Assembly (NCBI GenBank): GCA_902793995.1
Contig: CADBFP010000004.1
Span: 40,461 to 104,460 of the forward strand
Length of the DNA: 64,000 nucleotides
Direction of reading: 5' to 3'
From: an uncultured Lachnospiraceae bacterium
GTDB taxonomy: Bacteria; Bacillota; Clostridia; Lachnospirales; Lachnospiraceae
Shown here: one piece after another, positions 26,281 to 38,026 of the stretch
Layout of the letters: each line of letters starts with the position of its first letter
Numbering within the stretch: the first letter of the stretch is position 1
Notes under the pieces: model-generated
What the model was told of the DNA's origin: nothing
What the model saw: the letters and a program-made list of their open reading frames with translations, nothing else
The model's database searches: none
Made by a program: the position numbers and the translations under genes

Positions 26281-27625
26281 ATTTCTCGTCGATCCGCTTT
26301 AATTCCGTCCGGGGCAGGATATGCATTAATTCCCAGCCCAGGCTTAAGGTCTCCTCGATGCTCCGGTTGGCCTCGTACCCCTGGGACACATAATGGGCCT
26401 CGAAGGAATCCGCGAAATTGGCATAGCGCTTATCCATGGCGGTGAGGGCCGCTTCTCCCAGCACCACCATCAATTCCTTGGCTTCCTTCCCCCGGGCATA
26501 GGCAGCGAAAAGCTGGTTCATCACATTGGCATGATCCGCCCGGGTCTTGCCTTCCCCGATGCCCTTGTCCTTCAAACGGGACAAACTGGGCAGCACATCA
26601 ATGGGGGGCGTGATATTTTTCCGGTACAGATCCCGGCTCAAAATGATCTGCCCCTCGGTGATATAGCCCGTCAAATCCGGGATGGGATGGGTCTTATCGT
26701 CTTCCGGCATGGACAGGATGGGGATCATGGTAATGGAGCCCTTCTTGCCCCGCTGGCGGCCGGCGCGTTCGTACAGAGAGGCCAGGTCCGTATACATATA
26801 GCCGGGATAGCCCCGGCGGCCGGGCACTTCCTTCCGGGCGGCGGAAACCTCCCGGAGAGCGTCGGCGTAGTTGGTGATATCCGTTAAAATTACCAGCACA
26901 TGCATATCCTTTTCGAAGGCCAGGTATTCCGCGGCGGTGAGGGCCATCCGGGGGGTGGCAATGCGTTCCACCGCCGGGTCGTTGGCCAGATTGATAAAGA
27001 GCACCGTCCGCTCCAAAGCCCCGGACTCCCGGAAGCTCTCAATAAAGTAGTTGGACTCCTCGAAAGTGATGCCCATGGCGGCAAAGACCACGGCGAAGCT
27101 TTCATCCGTGCCCCGCACCCGGGCCTGGCGGGCGATCTGGGCCGCCAGCTGGGCGTGGGGAAGGCCCGAAGCAGAGAAGATGGGCAGCTTCTGGCCCCGC
27201 ACCAGGGTATTTAAGCCGTCTATGGCGGAAACCCCGGTCTGGATGAACTCCTGGGGATAGGCCCGGGCGGCGGGATTCATGGGCAGGCCGTTGATATCGT
27301 TCCGGGAATCCGGCAGGATCTCCGGGCCATCGTCTATGGGCCGGCCCAGGCCGTCAAATACCCGGCCCAGCATATCTTCGGAAACCCCCAGCTCCATGCT
27401 GCGGCCCAAAAAGCGGACCTTGCTGCTTTCCAGGTTCAGGCCGGTGGAGGATTCAAACAGCTGCACCAGGGCGTCGGAGCCGTTGATCTCCAGCACTTTG
27501 CAGCGGCGCTTTTCTCCGCTTTTCAGCTCGATTTCCCCCAGCTCGTCATAGGCCACGTTTTCCACGCCGGTCACCAGCATCAGGGGGCCGGCCACTTCCT
27601 GTATGGTACGATATTCCTTGGGCAT
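26252..27625 (-). CDS. atpB: V-type ATP synthase subunit B
   Basis: A 457-aa regulatory/non-catalytic subunit of the A3B3 head: [31 protein letters not shown], then [55 protein letters not shown] and [21 protein letters not shown]. As usual for B, the P-loop is degenerate (SASGLPH). It begins 3 nt after the atpA stop. Its last codons were duplicated when a repeat element entered the junction with atpD; the current C-terminus is YYNET instead of the probable original YYNED. Confidence 0.96.
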   Translation of the reverse strand: MPKEYRTIQEVAGPLMLVTGVENVAYDELGEIELKSGEKRRCKVLEINGSDALVQLFESSTGLNLESSKVRFLGRSMELGVSEDMLGRVFDGLGRPIDDGPEILPDSRNDINGLPMNPAARAYPQEFIQTGVSAIDGLNTLVRGQKLPIFSASGLPHAQLAAQIARQARVRGTDESFAVVFAAMGITFEESNYFIESFRESGALERTVLFINLANDPAVERIATPRMALTAAEYLAFEKDMHVLVILTDITNYADALREVSAARKEVPGRRGYPGYMYTDLASLYERAGRQRGKKGSITMIPILSMPEDDKTHPIPDLTGYITEGQIILSRDLYRKNITPPIDVLPSLSRLKDKGIGEGKTRADHANVMNQLFAAYARGKEAKELMVVLGEAALTAMDKRYANFADSFEAHYVSQGYEANRSIEETLSLGWELMHILPRTELKRIDEKYLDMYYNET

Positions 27626-27628
27626 TGC

Positions 27629-29395
27629 TTAGTCCTCCTCTTTCAGCAGGGCGGCCAGTTCTTCCTTCAGCTGGGCCCGGATGGCCTCGTAGGCGGGCTG
27701 GATGCCGGCTTCTTCCGTATACTTGTAGCGGCCGATTTCCTCCCGCACCGGCAGGTTCACCAGGGCTTCGATATCCGCGCCCCGGTCCAGAATCTCCAGG
27801 GCCTCGTGGTAGTAAGCCAGCACCAGCTTCATCATCCGGTACTGCTTCTCAAGGGAAGTGTAGGTGTCCACTTCATGGAAGGAGTTCTGATGCAGGAAGT
27901 CTTCCCGGACGGAGCGGGCGGCTTCCAGCTTCAAGCGCTCCGGCGGAGACAGGGCGTCCATACCCACTAACTGCACAATTTCCTGCAGCTCGCTTTCTTC
28001 CTGCAGCAGCCGCATCAGCCGGTTCCGGCAATCCATCCAGTCGGGATATACATTTTTGTTGAACCAGCCCTCCATATTGGCCAGGTAAAGGGAATAACTG
28101 GTGAGCCAGTTGATGGCGGGGAAATGGCGCCGGTAAGCCAGGGAGGCGTCCAGGCTCCAGAACACTTTCACAATCCGCAGGGTGGCCTGGGACACGGGTT
28201 CGGAAATATCCCCGCCGGCGGGGCTTACGGCCCCGATGACCGAAAGGGCGCCGATACGGCCTTCGCTTCCCAAGGTCTCTACCATGCCCGCCCGTTCGTA
28301 GAACTGGGCCAGGCGGGATCCCAGATAAGCGGGATAGCCTTCTTCCCCGGGCATTTCCTGGAGACGGCCGCTCATTTCCCGCAGGGCCTCTGCCCAGCGG
28401 GAGGTGGAGTCTGCCATGAGGGCCACGGAATAGCCCATGTCACGGAAATATTCCGCCACGGTGATCCCGGTGTAAATGGAGGCCTCCCGGGCAGCCACCG
28501 GCATATCCGAGGTATTGGCAATCAGCACCGTGCGCTCCATGAGGGAACGGCCGGTCTTGGGGTCCTTCAGCTCCGGGAACTCGTTCAGCACGTCCGTCAT
28601 TTCATTGCCCCGCTCGCCGCAGCCGATATAAACCACGATATCCGCATCCGCCCATTTGGCTAGCTGGTGCTGAATCACCGTCTTGCCGGAGCCGAAGGGG
28701 CCGGGCACCGCCGCCACGCCGCCTTTGGCAATGGGGAACATGGTATCCACCACCCGCTGCCCGGTGATTAAGGGCTGGGTGGGGGGAATCTTCTTTTTGT
28801 AAGGGCGGCCCCGGCGCACCGGCCATTTCTGCATGAGGGTCAGATCCTCCGGGCCTGTGGGAGTCTCCAGAGTGGCGATTTTCTCCGTGACGGTGAAATC
28901 TCCCTCCCGTATGCCCTGGATGCGGCCGGAGAGGCCCAGGGGCACCATGATCTTATGCAGCACCACCGCCGTTTCCTGCACCGTGCCGATCACATCGCCC
29001 CCTTCCACATGGGTTCCCGGCACCACCGTGGGGGTAAAATGCCATTTGATATCCCGCTTTAAGGAGGGCACTTCCACCCCCCTTGTCAGGAGGTTGGTGC
29101 CGGAAACCTTTAAAATATCGTCCAGAGGACGCTGGATGCCGTCGTAAATGCTTTGGATCAGCCCCGGCCCCAATTCCACGCTTAAGGGCATGCCGGTGGA
29201 TTCCACCGGGGCCCCGGGGGCCAGGCCGGAGGTTTCTTCGTATACCTGAATGGAGGCTTCGTCTCCGTGCATTTCAATCACTTCGCCGATGAGGCGCCGC
29301 TCCGACACCCGGACCACGTCAAACATATTGGCGCTGCGCATGCCGGTGGCCACCACCAGGGGGCCGGCCACTTTTTTGATGATACCCTTGCTCAT
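27629..29395 (-). CDS. atpA: V-type ATP synthase catalytic subunit A
   Basis: A 588-aa catalytic subunit: [18 protein letters not shown], Walker [14 protein letters not shown] (about 232-244), [13 protein letters not shown], Walker B region [22 protein letters not shown] and [16 protein letters not shown]. The V-type non-homologous insert (about 110-200) is present. It hydrolyses or makes ATP in the cytosolic head and is coupled with B. It follows subunit F after a 64-bp gap that holds a hairpin. Confidence 0.97.
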   Translation of the reverse strand: MSKGIIKKVAGPLVVATGMRSANMFDVVRVSERRLIGEVIEMHGDEASIQVYEETSGLAPGAPVESTGMPLSVELGPGLIQSIYDGIQRPLDDILKVSGTNLLTRGVEVPSLKRDIKWHFTPTVVPGTHVEGGDVIGTVQETAVVLHKIMVPLGLSGRIQGIREGDFTVTEKIATLETPTGPEDLTLMQKWPVRRGRPYKKKIPPTQPLITGQRVVDTMFPIAKGGVAAVPGPFGSGKTVIQHQLAKWADADIVVYIGCGERGNEMTDVLNEFPELKDPKTGRSLMERTVLIANTSDMPVAAREASIYTGITVAEYFRDMGYSVALMADSTSRWAEALREMSGRLQEMPGEEGYPAYLGSRLAQFYERAGMVETLGSEGRIGALSVIGAVSPAGGDISEPVSQATLRIVKVFWSLDASLAYRRHFPAINWLTSYSLYLANMEGWFNKNVYPDWMDCRNRLMRLLQEESELQEIVQLVGMDALSPPERLKLEAARSVREDFLHQNSFHEVDTYTSLEKQYRMMKLVLAYYHEALEILDRGADIEALVNLPVREEIGRYKYTEEAGIQPAYEAIRAQLKEELAALLKEED

Positions 29396-29432
29396 GGGTT
29401 TTCCGCCTTTCTCAGTATGTTTCTTCCGCTGA

Positions 29433-29457
29433 CGGGCTCATTCGGGAATGAGTCCCG
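29433..29457. repeat. Hairpin between ntpF and atpA
   Basis: GGGCTCATT (29434-29442) pairs with AATGAGTCCC (29447-29456, one bulge) around CGGG. The stem resembles the first hairpin of the family B element at 20212 and may be a remnant of such an element. Inside the operon it could modulate the stoichiometry of F and A. Confidence 0.5.
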
Positions 29458-29459
29458 GC

Positions 29460-29783
29460 TTATGATTTTTCATTGAATATAATATCCGACCCTACCGCTT
29501 TTTCCACGCATTTGCGCACCCGGGCCAGGCCGATGCCGGTGTTGCCGCTGATGCCGGGGATGGGAATCACCGCCGGCAGCATGCTTTCGTCATACAGGGC
29601 CAGGGCTTCCGGGATCCGGGATGCCAAAGCCTCGGTGATATAAATCACGGCGGTCTTTTCCTCCGCCAGTTTTTTCAGCATTTGTTCCGCTTCCAGGGGA
29701 TCCGTCACGGGGCAAACCTTCACCCCCAGGGCCTTAAAGCCGTAAATGCTGTCGTAATCTCCCATGATTGCGATATTAACCAT
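29460..29783 (-). CDS. V-type ATP synthase subunit F
   Basis: A 107-aa protein: MVNIAIMGDYDSIYGFKALGVKVCPVTDPLEAEQMLKKLAEEKTAVIYITEALAS is the typical subunit F fold (NtpG in Enterococcus hirae naming). It binds D in the rotor stalk. It overlaps the end of subunit C by 8 nt. Confidence 0.93.
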   Translation of the reverse strand: MVNIAIMGDYDSIYGFKALGVKVCPVTDPLEAEQMLKKLAEEKTAVIYITEALASRIPEALALYDESMLPAVIPIPGISGNTGIGLARVRKCVEKAVGSDIIFNEKS

Positions 29784-30747
29784 AGCAGACCCTCAGACTT
29801 TCCTGAATCATTTCCCGGGGCAGATTATTCTGCAGCCCCGTTAAGAGAAGCCGCACGCTTTTGATTTCCGTCTCCCGGGCAATCACATAAGCCGCCAGGG
29901 GCCCCAGGCTCAGCACTTCGCTCTTCTGGGGGCGGATCCGCTCCGTCATCAAATCATCGCAGGCGCACTCAAAGGCGCTCATGGAGCGGGAGAGGGCCCC
30001 GGCTAAGGACTCATAGGGGGTGGTTTTTAAGTATTCCGCCACGCTGGCCTTGCCGCTGACCGCCGCCTCTGCCAGAAGGTTCAGGTTCAGATCCGGGGCT
30101 TCCGCCAGCATGTCCCGGATTTCCGGGGCGCTTTTTCCGGCGGTGGCGGCCCGCAGGGCCATCCGGATATCCGCATTCACCACGGTGGTGGCGGCAAAGG
30201 CGGCCAGCACCGGATCCGGCGCCTCTTCCATGGCTTCCCGCAGGGCATTTAAGGCGGCTTTATCGATGATATTGTCGCACAGCTGGCCGTCCCCGGTCTG
30301 AGACAGAACCTGGGTGGCCTGGGCCGCCGCTTCCTGCATGGCGGGAGGCAGCTTATGGAAGCTTTTTTCCGTTACTGCCTGGATGATTTCCCTATACGGC
30401 AGAGTGCCGCCTTCCTGGTAGAGCCTATCCTCCGGCAGGCCGGAGGCGGCGTAGAGATCCTTGATGGCGGCTTTGAGGTTGTGATAATCCCGGCCCAGCC
30501 GCAGGATGTCCAGCTCCCGGCCTTCCCCCAAAAGCTCCTGCATCAGGGTCCAGGTGGCATCTTCCTCTGCCTTCAGCATGGCCTCGGCGGAGCCGCTTTG
30601 CTCGCCGCTGCCCCAGCCCTTATCCTTCAGATAGGCCAGGGCGGCCTCATAATCCGGGGCGGCTAAGAGCTGGTCAAAATCAGCCTTGTTTAAGAGGCCG
30701 TTTTCCATCACCCGTATCCGCGCTACTTCGTAAATGTAATCTTTCAT
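29776..30747 (-). CDS. ntpC: V-type ATP synthase subunit C
   Basis: A 323-aa V-ATPase AC39/NtpC-type subunit, which caps the membrane rotor and connects it to the stalk. Recognised by the start KDYIYEVARIRVMENGLLNKADFDQLLAAPDYEAALAYLKDKGW, and by DYHNLKAAIKDLYAA and EYLKTTPYESLAGALSRSMSAFE. Helical, no TM. The gap to ntpE upstream is unusually long (184 bp) because a repeat array has expanded there. Confidence 0.9.
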   Translation of the reverse strand: MKDYIYEVARIRVMENGLLNKADFDQLLAAPDYEAALAYLKDKGWGSGEQSGSAEAMLKAEEDATWTLMQELLGEGRELDILRLGRDYHNLKAAIKDLYAASGLPEDRLYQEGGTLPYREIIQAVTEKSFHKLPPAMQEAAAQATQVLSQTGDGQLCDNIIDKAALNALREAMEEAPDPVLAAFAATTVVNADIRMALRAATAGKSAPEIRDMLAEAPDLNLNLLAEAAVSGKASVAEYLKTTPYESLAGALSRSMSAFECACDDLMTERIRPQKSEVLSLGPLAAYVIARETEIKSVRLLLTGLQNNLPREMIQESLRVCYG

Positions 30748-30777
30748 GGTTTTATGTTAGTCTGCTTGCCTCCGGCC

Positions 30778-30901
30778 GCGGTCCCTGAGTGGTCCCTGAG
30801 CGGTCCCTGAGTGGTCCCTGAGTGGTCCCTGAGCTTGTCGAAGGGCTTGTCGAAGGGCTTGTCGAAGGGCCGCCGAAGGGCCGTCGAAGGGCTTGTCGGC
30901 C
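30778..30901. repeat. Repeat array (family C) inside the V-ATPase operon
   Basis: About five tandem 11-mers of type GGTCCCTGAGY are followed by about six 12-mers of type GCTTGTCGAAGG, some degenerate (GCCGCCGAAGG). A full unit GTCCCTGAGCTTGTCGAAGG occurs at the joint. A related array lies at 38941-39055. It looks like local expansion of the two halves of one palindromic repeat. No coding capacity was recognised. Confidence 0.8.
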
Positions 30902-30931
30902 GTGACGGGTGAGGGCGAACTTCCAGGGCCC

Positions 30932-31528
30932 CTACGCCTCAAACAATACGGCCCGCACCGCATCCTTTAACACATCGGCTTCACTCTCAAACAGCGCCTC
31001 CAAAGAGCAGTTCTCCTCTATGCCGCCGTAGCTTAAAATAAAGCCGCCTTCTATTTCCGCCGCTTTCTCCGAAAGACTCAGCTTCCCCTTTTGCTTTTCA
31101 GCGGCCGCCCCGATTTTCTTCTCAAAATCCGCCGGCCGGCGGGCCAGGTCTTTGGCATTCAGCAATAAAACCCCTTCCCGGGCCAGATTCTGTTTATCCA
31201 GCTGGGTATAGAGAAAATCAAAATACTCCGTATCCGGCATGGCCAAAATGCTTTCCCAGGCCTTGTCCAGGGCTTCCTTTACCAGAGCCCCCCGGGCTGC
31301 CAGCAGGGTCCGGCGCTTTTTGGTGGCGGCCGTTACCTGGGCCCGTTCCCGGGCCTCCGCCAGAATCGCCTCTCCCTGCTGCCGGGCGGCGGCCAGGATC
31401 TCTTCCCGCTCCCCTCTGGCTCTTTCCTCCAGACGGGCGGCTTCCTCTTTGGCCTTGTCCATAATCCCGGCGGCTTCCTGCCGGGCCTGGTCCGCTATGT
31501 GCCGGAGAATCTTATCTGTTCCGTTCAT
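30932..31528 (-). CDS. ntpE: V-type ATP synthase subunit E
   Basis: A 198-aa peripheral stalk subunit. The first 110 residues are a charged coiled coil (DKAKEEAARLEERARGEREEILAAARQQGEAILAEA), followed by a C-terminal globular domain with GGFILSYGGIEENCSLEALFESE, typical of E. It pairs with the short G/H-like subunit encoded at the operon start. Confidence 0.9.
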   Translation of the reverse strand: MNGTDKILRHIADQARQEAAGIMDKAKEEAARLEERARGEREEILAAARQQGEAILAEARERAQVTAATKKRRTLLAARGALVKEALDKAWESILAMPDTEYFDFLYTQLDKQNLAREGVLLLNAKDLARRPADFEKKIGAAAEKQKGKLSLSEKAAEIEGGFILSYGGIEENCSLEALFESEADVLKDAVRAVLFEA

Positions 31529-31546
31529 TCCGGCCTCCTCCCTCTT

Positions 31547-34061
<2,515 letters not shown>

Positions 34062-34076
34062 AGGGGGGATCTCTCC

Positions 34077-34385
34077 TTAACGCAAATAGGAAAGGACGGC
34101 TTCTGCCGCCTGGGGCATTTTCCGGGAGGAGGCCGCGCGCAGCACCGCTCGGCCGGACATGGCTTCTTCCTCGGCTTTCCGCTCCGCCCGGGCGGTCAGT
34201 TCCGCCGCTTCCTGCCGGCAGGCCTCCAGATGGGCCTGGGCCTCTTTCCGGGCCTTTTCCTCTTCCTGCTTCAGCCGCTCTTTGGTTTCCCGGATCAGGG
34301 CCTGGGCCTTTTCCCGGGCTGCCTGAATCTGCAGCTGCGCCTGGGCTTCCTCTTCCAATATAGAATGAATAACAGGATTATCCAT
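34077..34385 (-). CDS. V-type ATP synthase subunit G/H-like (peripheral stalk)
   Basis: A 102-aa, almost entirely charged, Ala/Glu/Lys/Arg-rich coiled coil (ILEEEAQAQLQIQAAREKAQALIRETKERLKQEEEKARKEA), the pattern of NtpF/AhaH, the partner of E in the peripheral stalk. Start ATG at 34385 with GGAG 7 nt upstream. First gene of the leftward V-ATPase operon, in the order G/H-I-K-E-C-F-A-B-D-fbp. Confidence 0.85.
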   Translation of the reverse strand: MDNPVIHSILEEEAQAQLQIQAAREKAQALIRETKERLKQEEEKARKEAQAHLEACRQEAAELTARAERKAEEEAMSGRAVLRAASSRKMPQAAEAVLSYLR

Positions 34386-34456
34386 AAGCTGGCTCCTCAA
34401 AAACAATCAATCACGCCGATTCCGGCAAAAGAAAAGTGATTCACATATCTTTGCAA

Positions 34457-34486
34457 ATAATATCATGAAAGAGCAGGAGGGCGCAA
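34457..34486 (-). promoter_or_regulatory. Promoter of the V-ATPase-fbp operon
   Basis: On the minus strand TTGCGC (34481-34486), 18-bp spacer, TATTAT (34457-34462). The leader to the first ATG is about 65 nt. Confidence 0.6.
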
Positions 34487-34524
34487 TCTTTTTTTTATTA
34501 AGTGGGGAAGAATCCGTGTCCTTC

Positions 34525-34554
34525 TTGCGCCCCTTGCGCCAAATCTGCTACAAT
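34525..34554 (+). promoter_or_regulatory. Promoter of the malY-like gene
   Basis: TTGCGC (34525-34530), 18-bp spacer, TACAAT (34549-34554). The same -35 hexamer and spacer length as the divergent V-ATPase promoter, 38 bp away. Confidence 0.6.
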
Positions 34555-34598
34555 AAACAAAAGCTCCACCTTATCATATATCGCAAGGAGACAATCTT

Positions 34599-35798
34599 AT
34601 GACCTACGATTTCACCAGCATCATCCCCCGGCAGGGCAAGGATTCCCTGGCAGTGGAAGGCATCGGCTGGGGCTTTGCCCCGAAGGCTCCCCGGGAAGGC
34701 TTTGATTTTATCCCTATGTGGATTGCGGATATGAACTTCCCCACCGCCCCCTCCATCAGCCGGCGGATTATGGAGCGGGCCGCGCACCCTCTCTTCGGCT
34801 ATTTCCAGCCGCCGGAAGCTTATTACCAGGCGATTTTCAACTGGCAGCAGCGCCACGGCACGAAGGGCCTGGAAAAATGGCAGATCGGCTATCATAACGG
34901 GGTGCTGGGGGGCGTGGCTTCTTTAATGAAAGCTTATACCGCCCCCGGGGACAAAGTGCTGCTCCACAGCCCGGCCTATATCGGCTTTACCCATGTGCTG
35001 GAGGATCTGGGCCGGCCGGCGGAGCTGTCTCCCATGGTGAAGGACGAGGCCGGTATCTGGCGTATGGATTTTGAAGACATGGAGCGGCGGCTGAAGGAAA
35101 ACCATATTCATTTCGCTATTTTCTGCTCGCCCCACAACCCCACGGGCCGGGTCTGGGAAAAGTGGGAGATTGAAAAGGCCATGGACTTGTTTGCAAAATA
35201 TGACTGCGTGGTGGCCTCGGATGAAATCTGGGCAGATTTGATTCTGCCGGGCCATAAGCACATCCCCACCCAAAGCGTCAGCGAAGAGGCGAGACGCCGC
35301 ACCGTGGCCTATTATTCTCCCAGCAAGGGATTTAACCTTTCCGGCCTTTGGAACAGCTACAGCATCGCCTATGACCATACCCTCCAGGACCGGATGGTGA
35401 AGCAGGGAGATTCCAGCCACTACAACAGCCTGAATGTGCTGTCCATGCACGCCTTGATCGGCGCTTACAGCGATGAAGGGGCGGATTGGCTCTCCCAGCT
35501 GCTGCAGGTGATTCAGGGGAATATCGATCTGGTCTGTGACTTTGTGCGGCGGGAGCTGCCCGGCGTGACGGTGAGCCCGCCCCAGAGCACCTATCTGGTG
35601 TTCCTCTGCTGCGATGAATATGTGGCCCTAAGCGGCCGCAGCATGGATGAGATTATAAATGCCGCCTGGGATGTGGGGGTCGGCCTCCAGGACGGCAGGC
35701 CATTCTTTGAGCCCTGTGGCCTGCGGCTCAACCTGGCCCTGCCGCGGAGCCGGGTAGAGGAAGCCCTAAGACGGCTGAAGGAGCACGTATTTGTGTGA
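34599..35798 (+). CDS. MalY/PatB-family PLP C-S lyase or aminotransferase
   Basis: A 399-aa fold-type I PLP enzyme of the MalY/PatB (cystathionine beta-lyase) branch. PMWIADMNFPTAPSI is the family's substrate-loop start. CSPHNPTGRVW and ASDEIWADLIL bind PLP, the Schiff-base lysine is in SPSKGFNLSGL, and LRLNLALPRSR carries the carboxylate-binding Arg. Likely reaction: cystathionine or cysteine beta-elimination to pyruvate, ammonia and a thiol or sulfide. AAGGAG precedes the ATG by about 7 nt. Monocistronic, ending in a strong repeat-derived terminator. Confidence 0.9.
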   Translation: MTYDFTSIIPRQGKDSLAVEGIGWGFAPKAPREGFDFIPMWIADMNFPTAPSISRRIMERAAHPLFGYFQPPEAYYQAIFNWQQRHGTKGLEKWQIGYHNGVLGGVASLMKAYTAPGDKVLLHSPAYIGFTHVLEDLGRPAELSPMVKDEAGIWRMDFEDMERRLKENHIHFAIFCSPHNPTGRVWEKWEIEKAMDLFAKYDCVVASDEIWADLILPGHKHIPTQSVSEEARRRTVAYYSPSKGFNLSGLWNSYSIAYDHTLQDRMVKQGDSSHYNSLNVLSMHALIGAYSDEGADWLSQLLQVIQGNIDLVCDFVRRELPGVTVSPPQSTYLVFLCCDEYVALSGRSMDEIINAAWDVGVGLQDGRPFFEPCGLRLNLALPRSRVEEALRRLKEHVFV

Positions 35799-35802
35799 TA
35801 GA

Positions 35803-35859
35803 GTGGGACAGGGGGACGGTTCTTTCCGTCCCCCTGTCCCACCCCCGCCTTTTTTTTAT
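35803..35859 (+). terminator. REP hairpin (family A) acting as terminator of malY-like gene
   Basis: A perfect 17-bp stem: GTGGGACAGGGGGACGG (35803-35819), loop TTCTTT, complement at 35826-35842, then a T-rich tail (TTTTTTTT at 35851-35858). The core GGGACGG-TTCTTT-CCGTCCC is the repeat also found at 38293, 38326, 40853 and, inverted, at 41830 and 41863. Confidence 0.85.
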
Positions 35860-35866
35860 TTGCCTC

Positions 35867-35901
35867 TTGACACATAATACTATGTGGTGTATAGTACTAT
35901 G
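35867..35901 (+). promoter_or_regulatory. padR promoter with overlapping operator palindrome
   Basis: TTGACA (35867-35872), 17-bp spacer, TATAGT (35890-35895): near-consensus. The spacer and -10 are covered by an inverted repeat CATAATACTAT-N7-ATAGTACTATG (35873-35901, one mismatch), the right size and position for autorepression by PadR. Confidence 0.8.
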
Positions 35902-35917
35902 CGAAGGAGGTGATGTT

Positions 35918-36232
35918 ATGCTGGATCCGCAGATGAAACGGGGGCTTTTGGAAAATTGCATTTTATCGGCCCTGTGCCAAAAGGATTCCTATGGCTACGA
36001 ACTCATCCGCACCTTATCGGTCTGTGTGGATATTTCCGAATCCACCCTGTATCCGATTTTGAGACGGCTGGAGGGAGGCGGCAGCTTACAGGTCTATTCG
36101 GTGGAGCATAATTCCCGGCTCCGGAAAATGTATCACATAACGGAGCAGGGACGGCAGCAGATTCAAAGCTTTTTGGAAAGCTGGCAGGAAGTGGAAAAAA
36201 TGATGGATTTTATACGGGAGGCGAGGGGATGA
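35918..36232 (+). CDS. PadR-family transcriptional repressor
   Basis: A 104-aa winged-helix regulator: QMKRGLLENCILSALCQKDSYGYELIRTL, STLYPILRRLEGGGSLQVYSVEH and RKMYHITEQGRQQIQSFLESWQEV are the PadR DNA-binding helix, wing and dimer helix. Start ATG at 35918 after AAGGAGG with 7-nt spacing. Its stop overlaps the next start (ATGA). In Firmicutes such a PadR gene often precedes a HAAS-domain membrane or DUF4097 protein and senses envelope stress. Confidence 0.92.
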   Translation: MLDPQMKRGLLENCILSALCQKDSYGYELIRTLSVCVDISESTLYPILRRLEGGGSLQVYSVEHNSRLRKMYHITEQGRQQIQSFLESWQEVEKMMDFIREARG

Positions 36233-37377
36233 ACAAAGAAGCATTCTTAAAAGAATTGGAAGCAGGTCTAAGTGTCCGGGGGATAGAGGACCGGGAGGCC
36301 TACAGGGAATATTTCGGGGAAATATTTGAGGATATGCAGGAAGAGGGCTTAACGGAAGAAGAGGCCGCTGCCCGGCTGGGGAATCCTCGGGAAATCGCCG
36401 AGGCCCTGGCGGCGGAGCTGGGTCAGACGGGAGAAGAAAAAAACATGCCTGGAGAAGACCCGGGCAAGGGCGGCGCCTATACCCAGTACCATGCGGATTT
36501 TACCGGCGGTCCGGAAGGCCTGGACAAGCTGAAGGGCTTAAAGGGGCTAAGCGGCCTGAGCGGTCTGAACGGGCTGGGACGGATGATTAACGACATGGTG
36601 AAAAATGCCGTAAAAGCCGGCGGAGCCGGCGGCTGGACCGGCAACTGGTCCTCCGGCGGCGCAAACTTTTCGGATTATGATATTACCCTTTCCCCCCAGG
36701 GCGTTCAGAGCCTGGAGGTCATCTGGCTGGACGGGGATGTGGAAGTAAGGCCCTCGGATCGGACGGATATCCTGCTTTGCGAGAGCCGACAGGCGGAGGC
36801 GGAGCCCCTTTACACGGAACTGCGGGGGGATAGCCTGATTATTGCCTACACCGAGTCCTTTGCGGGGCAGGCCGGCGGAAGCGGGCTTCGCAGCGGCTGG
36901 GAAAGAGGCAAGGGGAAGGATTTGCAGATTGAGCTTCCGCATTTTCTGGCCAATCAGCTGCAGCAGCTGAAGATCCGCACCACTTCCGGCGATCTGGACC
37001 TAAAGGGCATCAGGGCCCGCAGCATCGACCTGAATACGGCCTCCGGCGATATGGAGGGGCATGATTTGCAGGCGGAAGAGATGCACATCGAATGCGTCAG
37101 CGGGGATGCGGAGCTGGAGCTTCAGGCGCAGCGCCTCTTTGCCAAAAGCGTCTCCGGGGATATGGAATTGACCGTGATGGCGAGTCCGGAAAGCCTGACG
37201 CTTCAGTCGGTTTCCGGGGATATAGACGTGAGGCTGCCACAGGGGAGCTCCTGCCGGCTGCAGCATCACAGCGTCAGCGGAGATGTGCATGTGCGGGGGC
37301 TGGCGGTGAATGTGCCCGGTGCGCCGGAATACAGCTTCCGGACGGTCTCCGGAGACATCAATATCCGGGGTTTTTAA
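36229..37377 (+). CDS. HAAS-domain protein with C-terminal DUF4097 beta-repeat
   Basis: A 382-aa protein. The N-terminus (1-70, KEAFLKELEAGLSVRGIEDREAYREYFGEIFEDMQEEG, ARLGNPREIAEAL) is the HAAS signalling domain that accompanies PadR regulators. After a low-complexity stretch (KGLKGLSGLSGLNGLG) the second half is a DUF4097 beta-solenoid of repeated SGD units (TTSGDLDL, ASGDMEG, VSGDAELE, VSGDMEL, VSGDIDV, VSGDVHV, VSGDINI). No TM helix is visible, unlike most relatives, so it is probably cytosolic or peripheral. Coupled to padR by ATGA overlap. Function unknown; a stress-response role is inferred from context. Confidence 0.78.
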   Translation: MNKEAFLKELEAGLSVRGIEDREAYREYFGEIFEDMQEEGLTEEEAAARLGNPREIAEALAAELGQTGEEKNMPGEDPGKGGAYTQYHADFTGGPEGLDKLKGLKGLSGLSGLNGLGRMINDMVKNAVKAGGAGGWTGNWSSGGANFSDYDITLSPQGVQSLEVIWLDGDVEVRPSDRTDILLCESRQAEAEPLYTELRGDSLIIAYTESFAGQAGGSGLRSGWERGKGKDLQIELPHFLANQLQQLKIRTTSGDLDLKGIRARSIDLNTASGDMEGHDLQAEEMHIECVSGDAELELQAQRLFAKSVSGDMELTVMASPESLTLQSVSGDIDVRLPQGSSCRLQHHSVSGDVHVRGLAVNVPGAPEYSFRTVSGDINIRGF

Positions 37378-37464
37378 GAAGTATTTCCAAAAACTCAACA
37401 AAATGGTTAGGGAAAAAACAACGGACAGGAGAGTGGTTCCACCTTTTGTCGCTTCAGTTTCAGG

Positions 37465-37501
37465 GGCTCTTGGCCTATGCTGACCCTGGCGGCCAAGAGC
37501 C
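37465..37501. promoter_or_regulatory. Inverted repeat in the leader of the HTH gene
   Basis: A perfect 11-bp inverted repeat, GGCTCTTGGCC (37465-37475) and GGCCAAGAGCC (37491-37501), with a 15-nt loop, ending 27 nt before the ATG. No T-run follows, so it is not a simple terminator; an operator or mRNA hairpin is possible. Confidence 0.5.
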
Positions 37502-37528
37502 GACCCTAACAAAACGGAGGAAAAACAA

Positions 37529-38026
37529 ATGGAAAGAACAGAAACATTCGGCAGCCGTCTGGCGGGTTTCAGGAAAATGCGGGGCCTTACCCAGGAGGAT
37601 TTGGCAGAGCGTCTGCATCTGTCTCCCCAGGCGGTCTCTAAATGGGAGAATGATCTCACCTCCCCGGATCTGGACACTCTGGCCCAGCTGGCGGAAATCT
37701 TTAATATCAGCACGGACGAACTGCTGGGGCGCATCAAAAAGGAAGCCCATCTGGTGGAAGCCGGCAAACAGAAGGATTTTTCCCAGATGCTGCTGCGCAT
37801 TCAGGTCAACAGCCATGAAGGGGACAAGGTGAATGTGAACCTGCCCTTGGTGATTGTCAAAGGCCTGGTGGACTCCGGAGCCGTGGGCAATCTGATGGGG
37901 GGCAAGTATTCGCTGGACAGCGTGGATTGGAATCAGATGCTGGCCCTCATCGAGCAGGGCGTGGTAGGCGAGCTGGTCAGCGTGCAAAGTGCGGACGGGG
38001 ACACCGTCAGCATCAGGGTGGAGTAA
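37529..38026 (+). CDS. XRE-family HTH regulator with a small C-terminal module
   Basis: A 165-aa protein. Residues 8-65 are a Cro/CI helix-turn-helix (FGSRLAGFRKMRGLTQEDLAERLHLSPQAVSKWENDLTSPDLDTLAQLAEIF). Residues about 95-165 form a module (KVNVNLPLVIVKGLVDSG ... LVSVQSADGDTVSIRVE) seen at the C-terminus of many Firmicutes SHOCT-like/HAAS-associated proteins. GGAGG precedes the ATG. The next gene starts right after the stop and consists of the same module alone. Confidence 0.8.
   Translation: MERTETFGSRLAGFRKMRGLTQEDLAERLHLSPQAVSKWENDLTSPDLDTLAQLAEIFNISTDELLGRIKKEAHLVEAGKQKDFSQMLLRIQVNSHEGDKVNVNLPLVIVKGLVDSGAVGNLMGGKYSLDSVDWNQMLALIEQGVVGELVSVQSADGDTVSIRVE

Noticed and set aside
30778-30901. 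CRISPR-like array
   Set aside because: Units are 11-12 bp, directly adjacent and without unique spacers; no cas genes nearby.
34440-34598. T-box or S-box riboswitch upstream of the malY-like gene
   Set aside because: No T-box sequence, no terminator and only about 37 nt of leader after the predicted start point.
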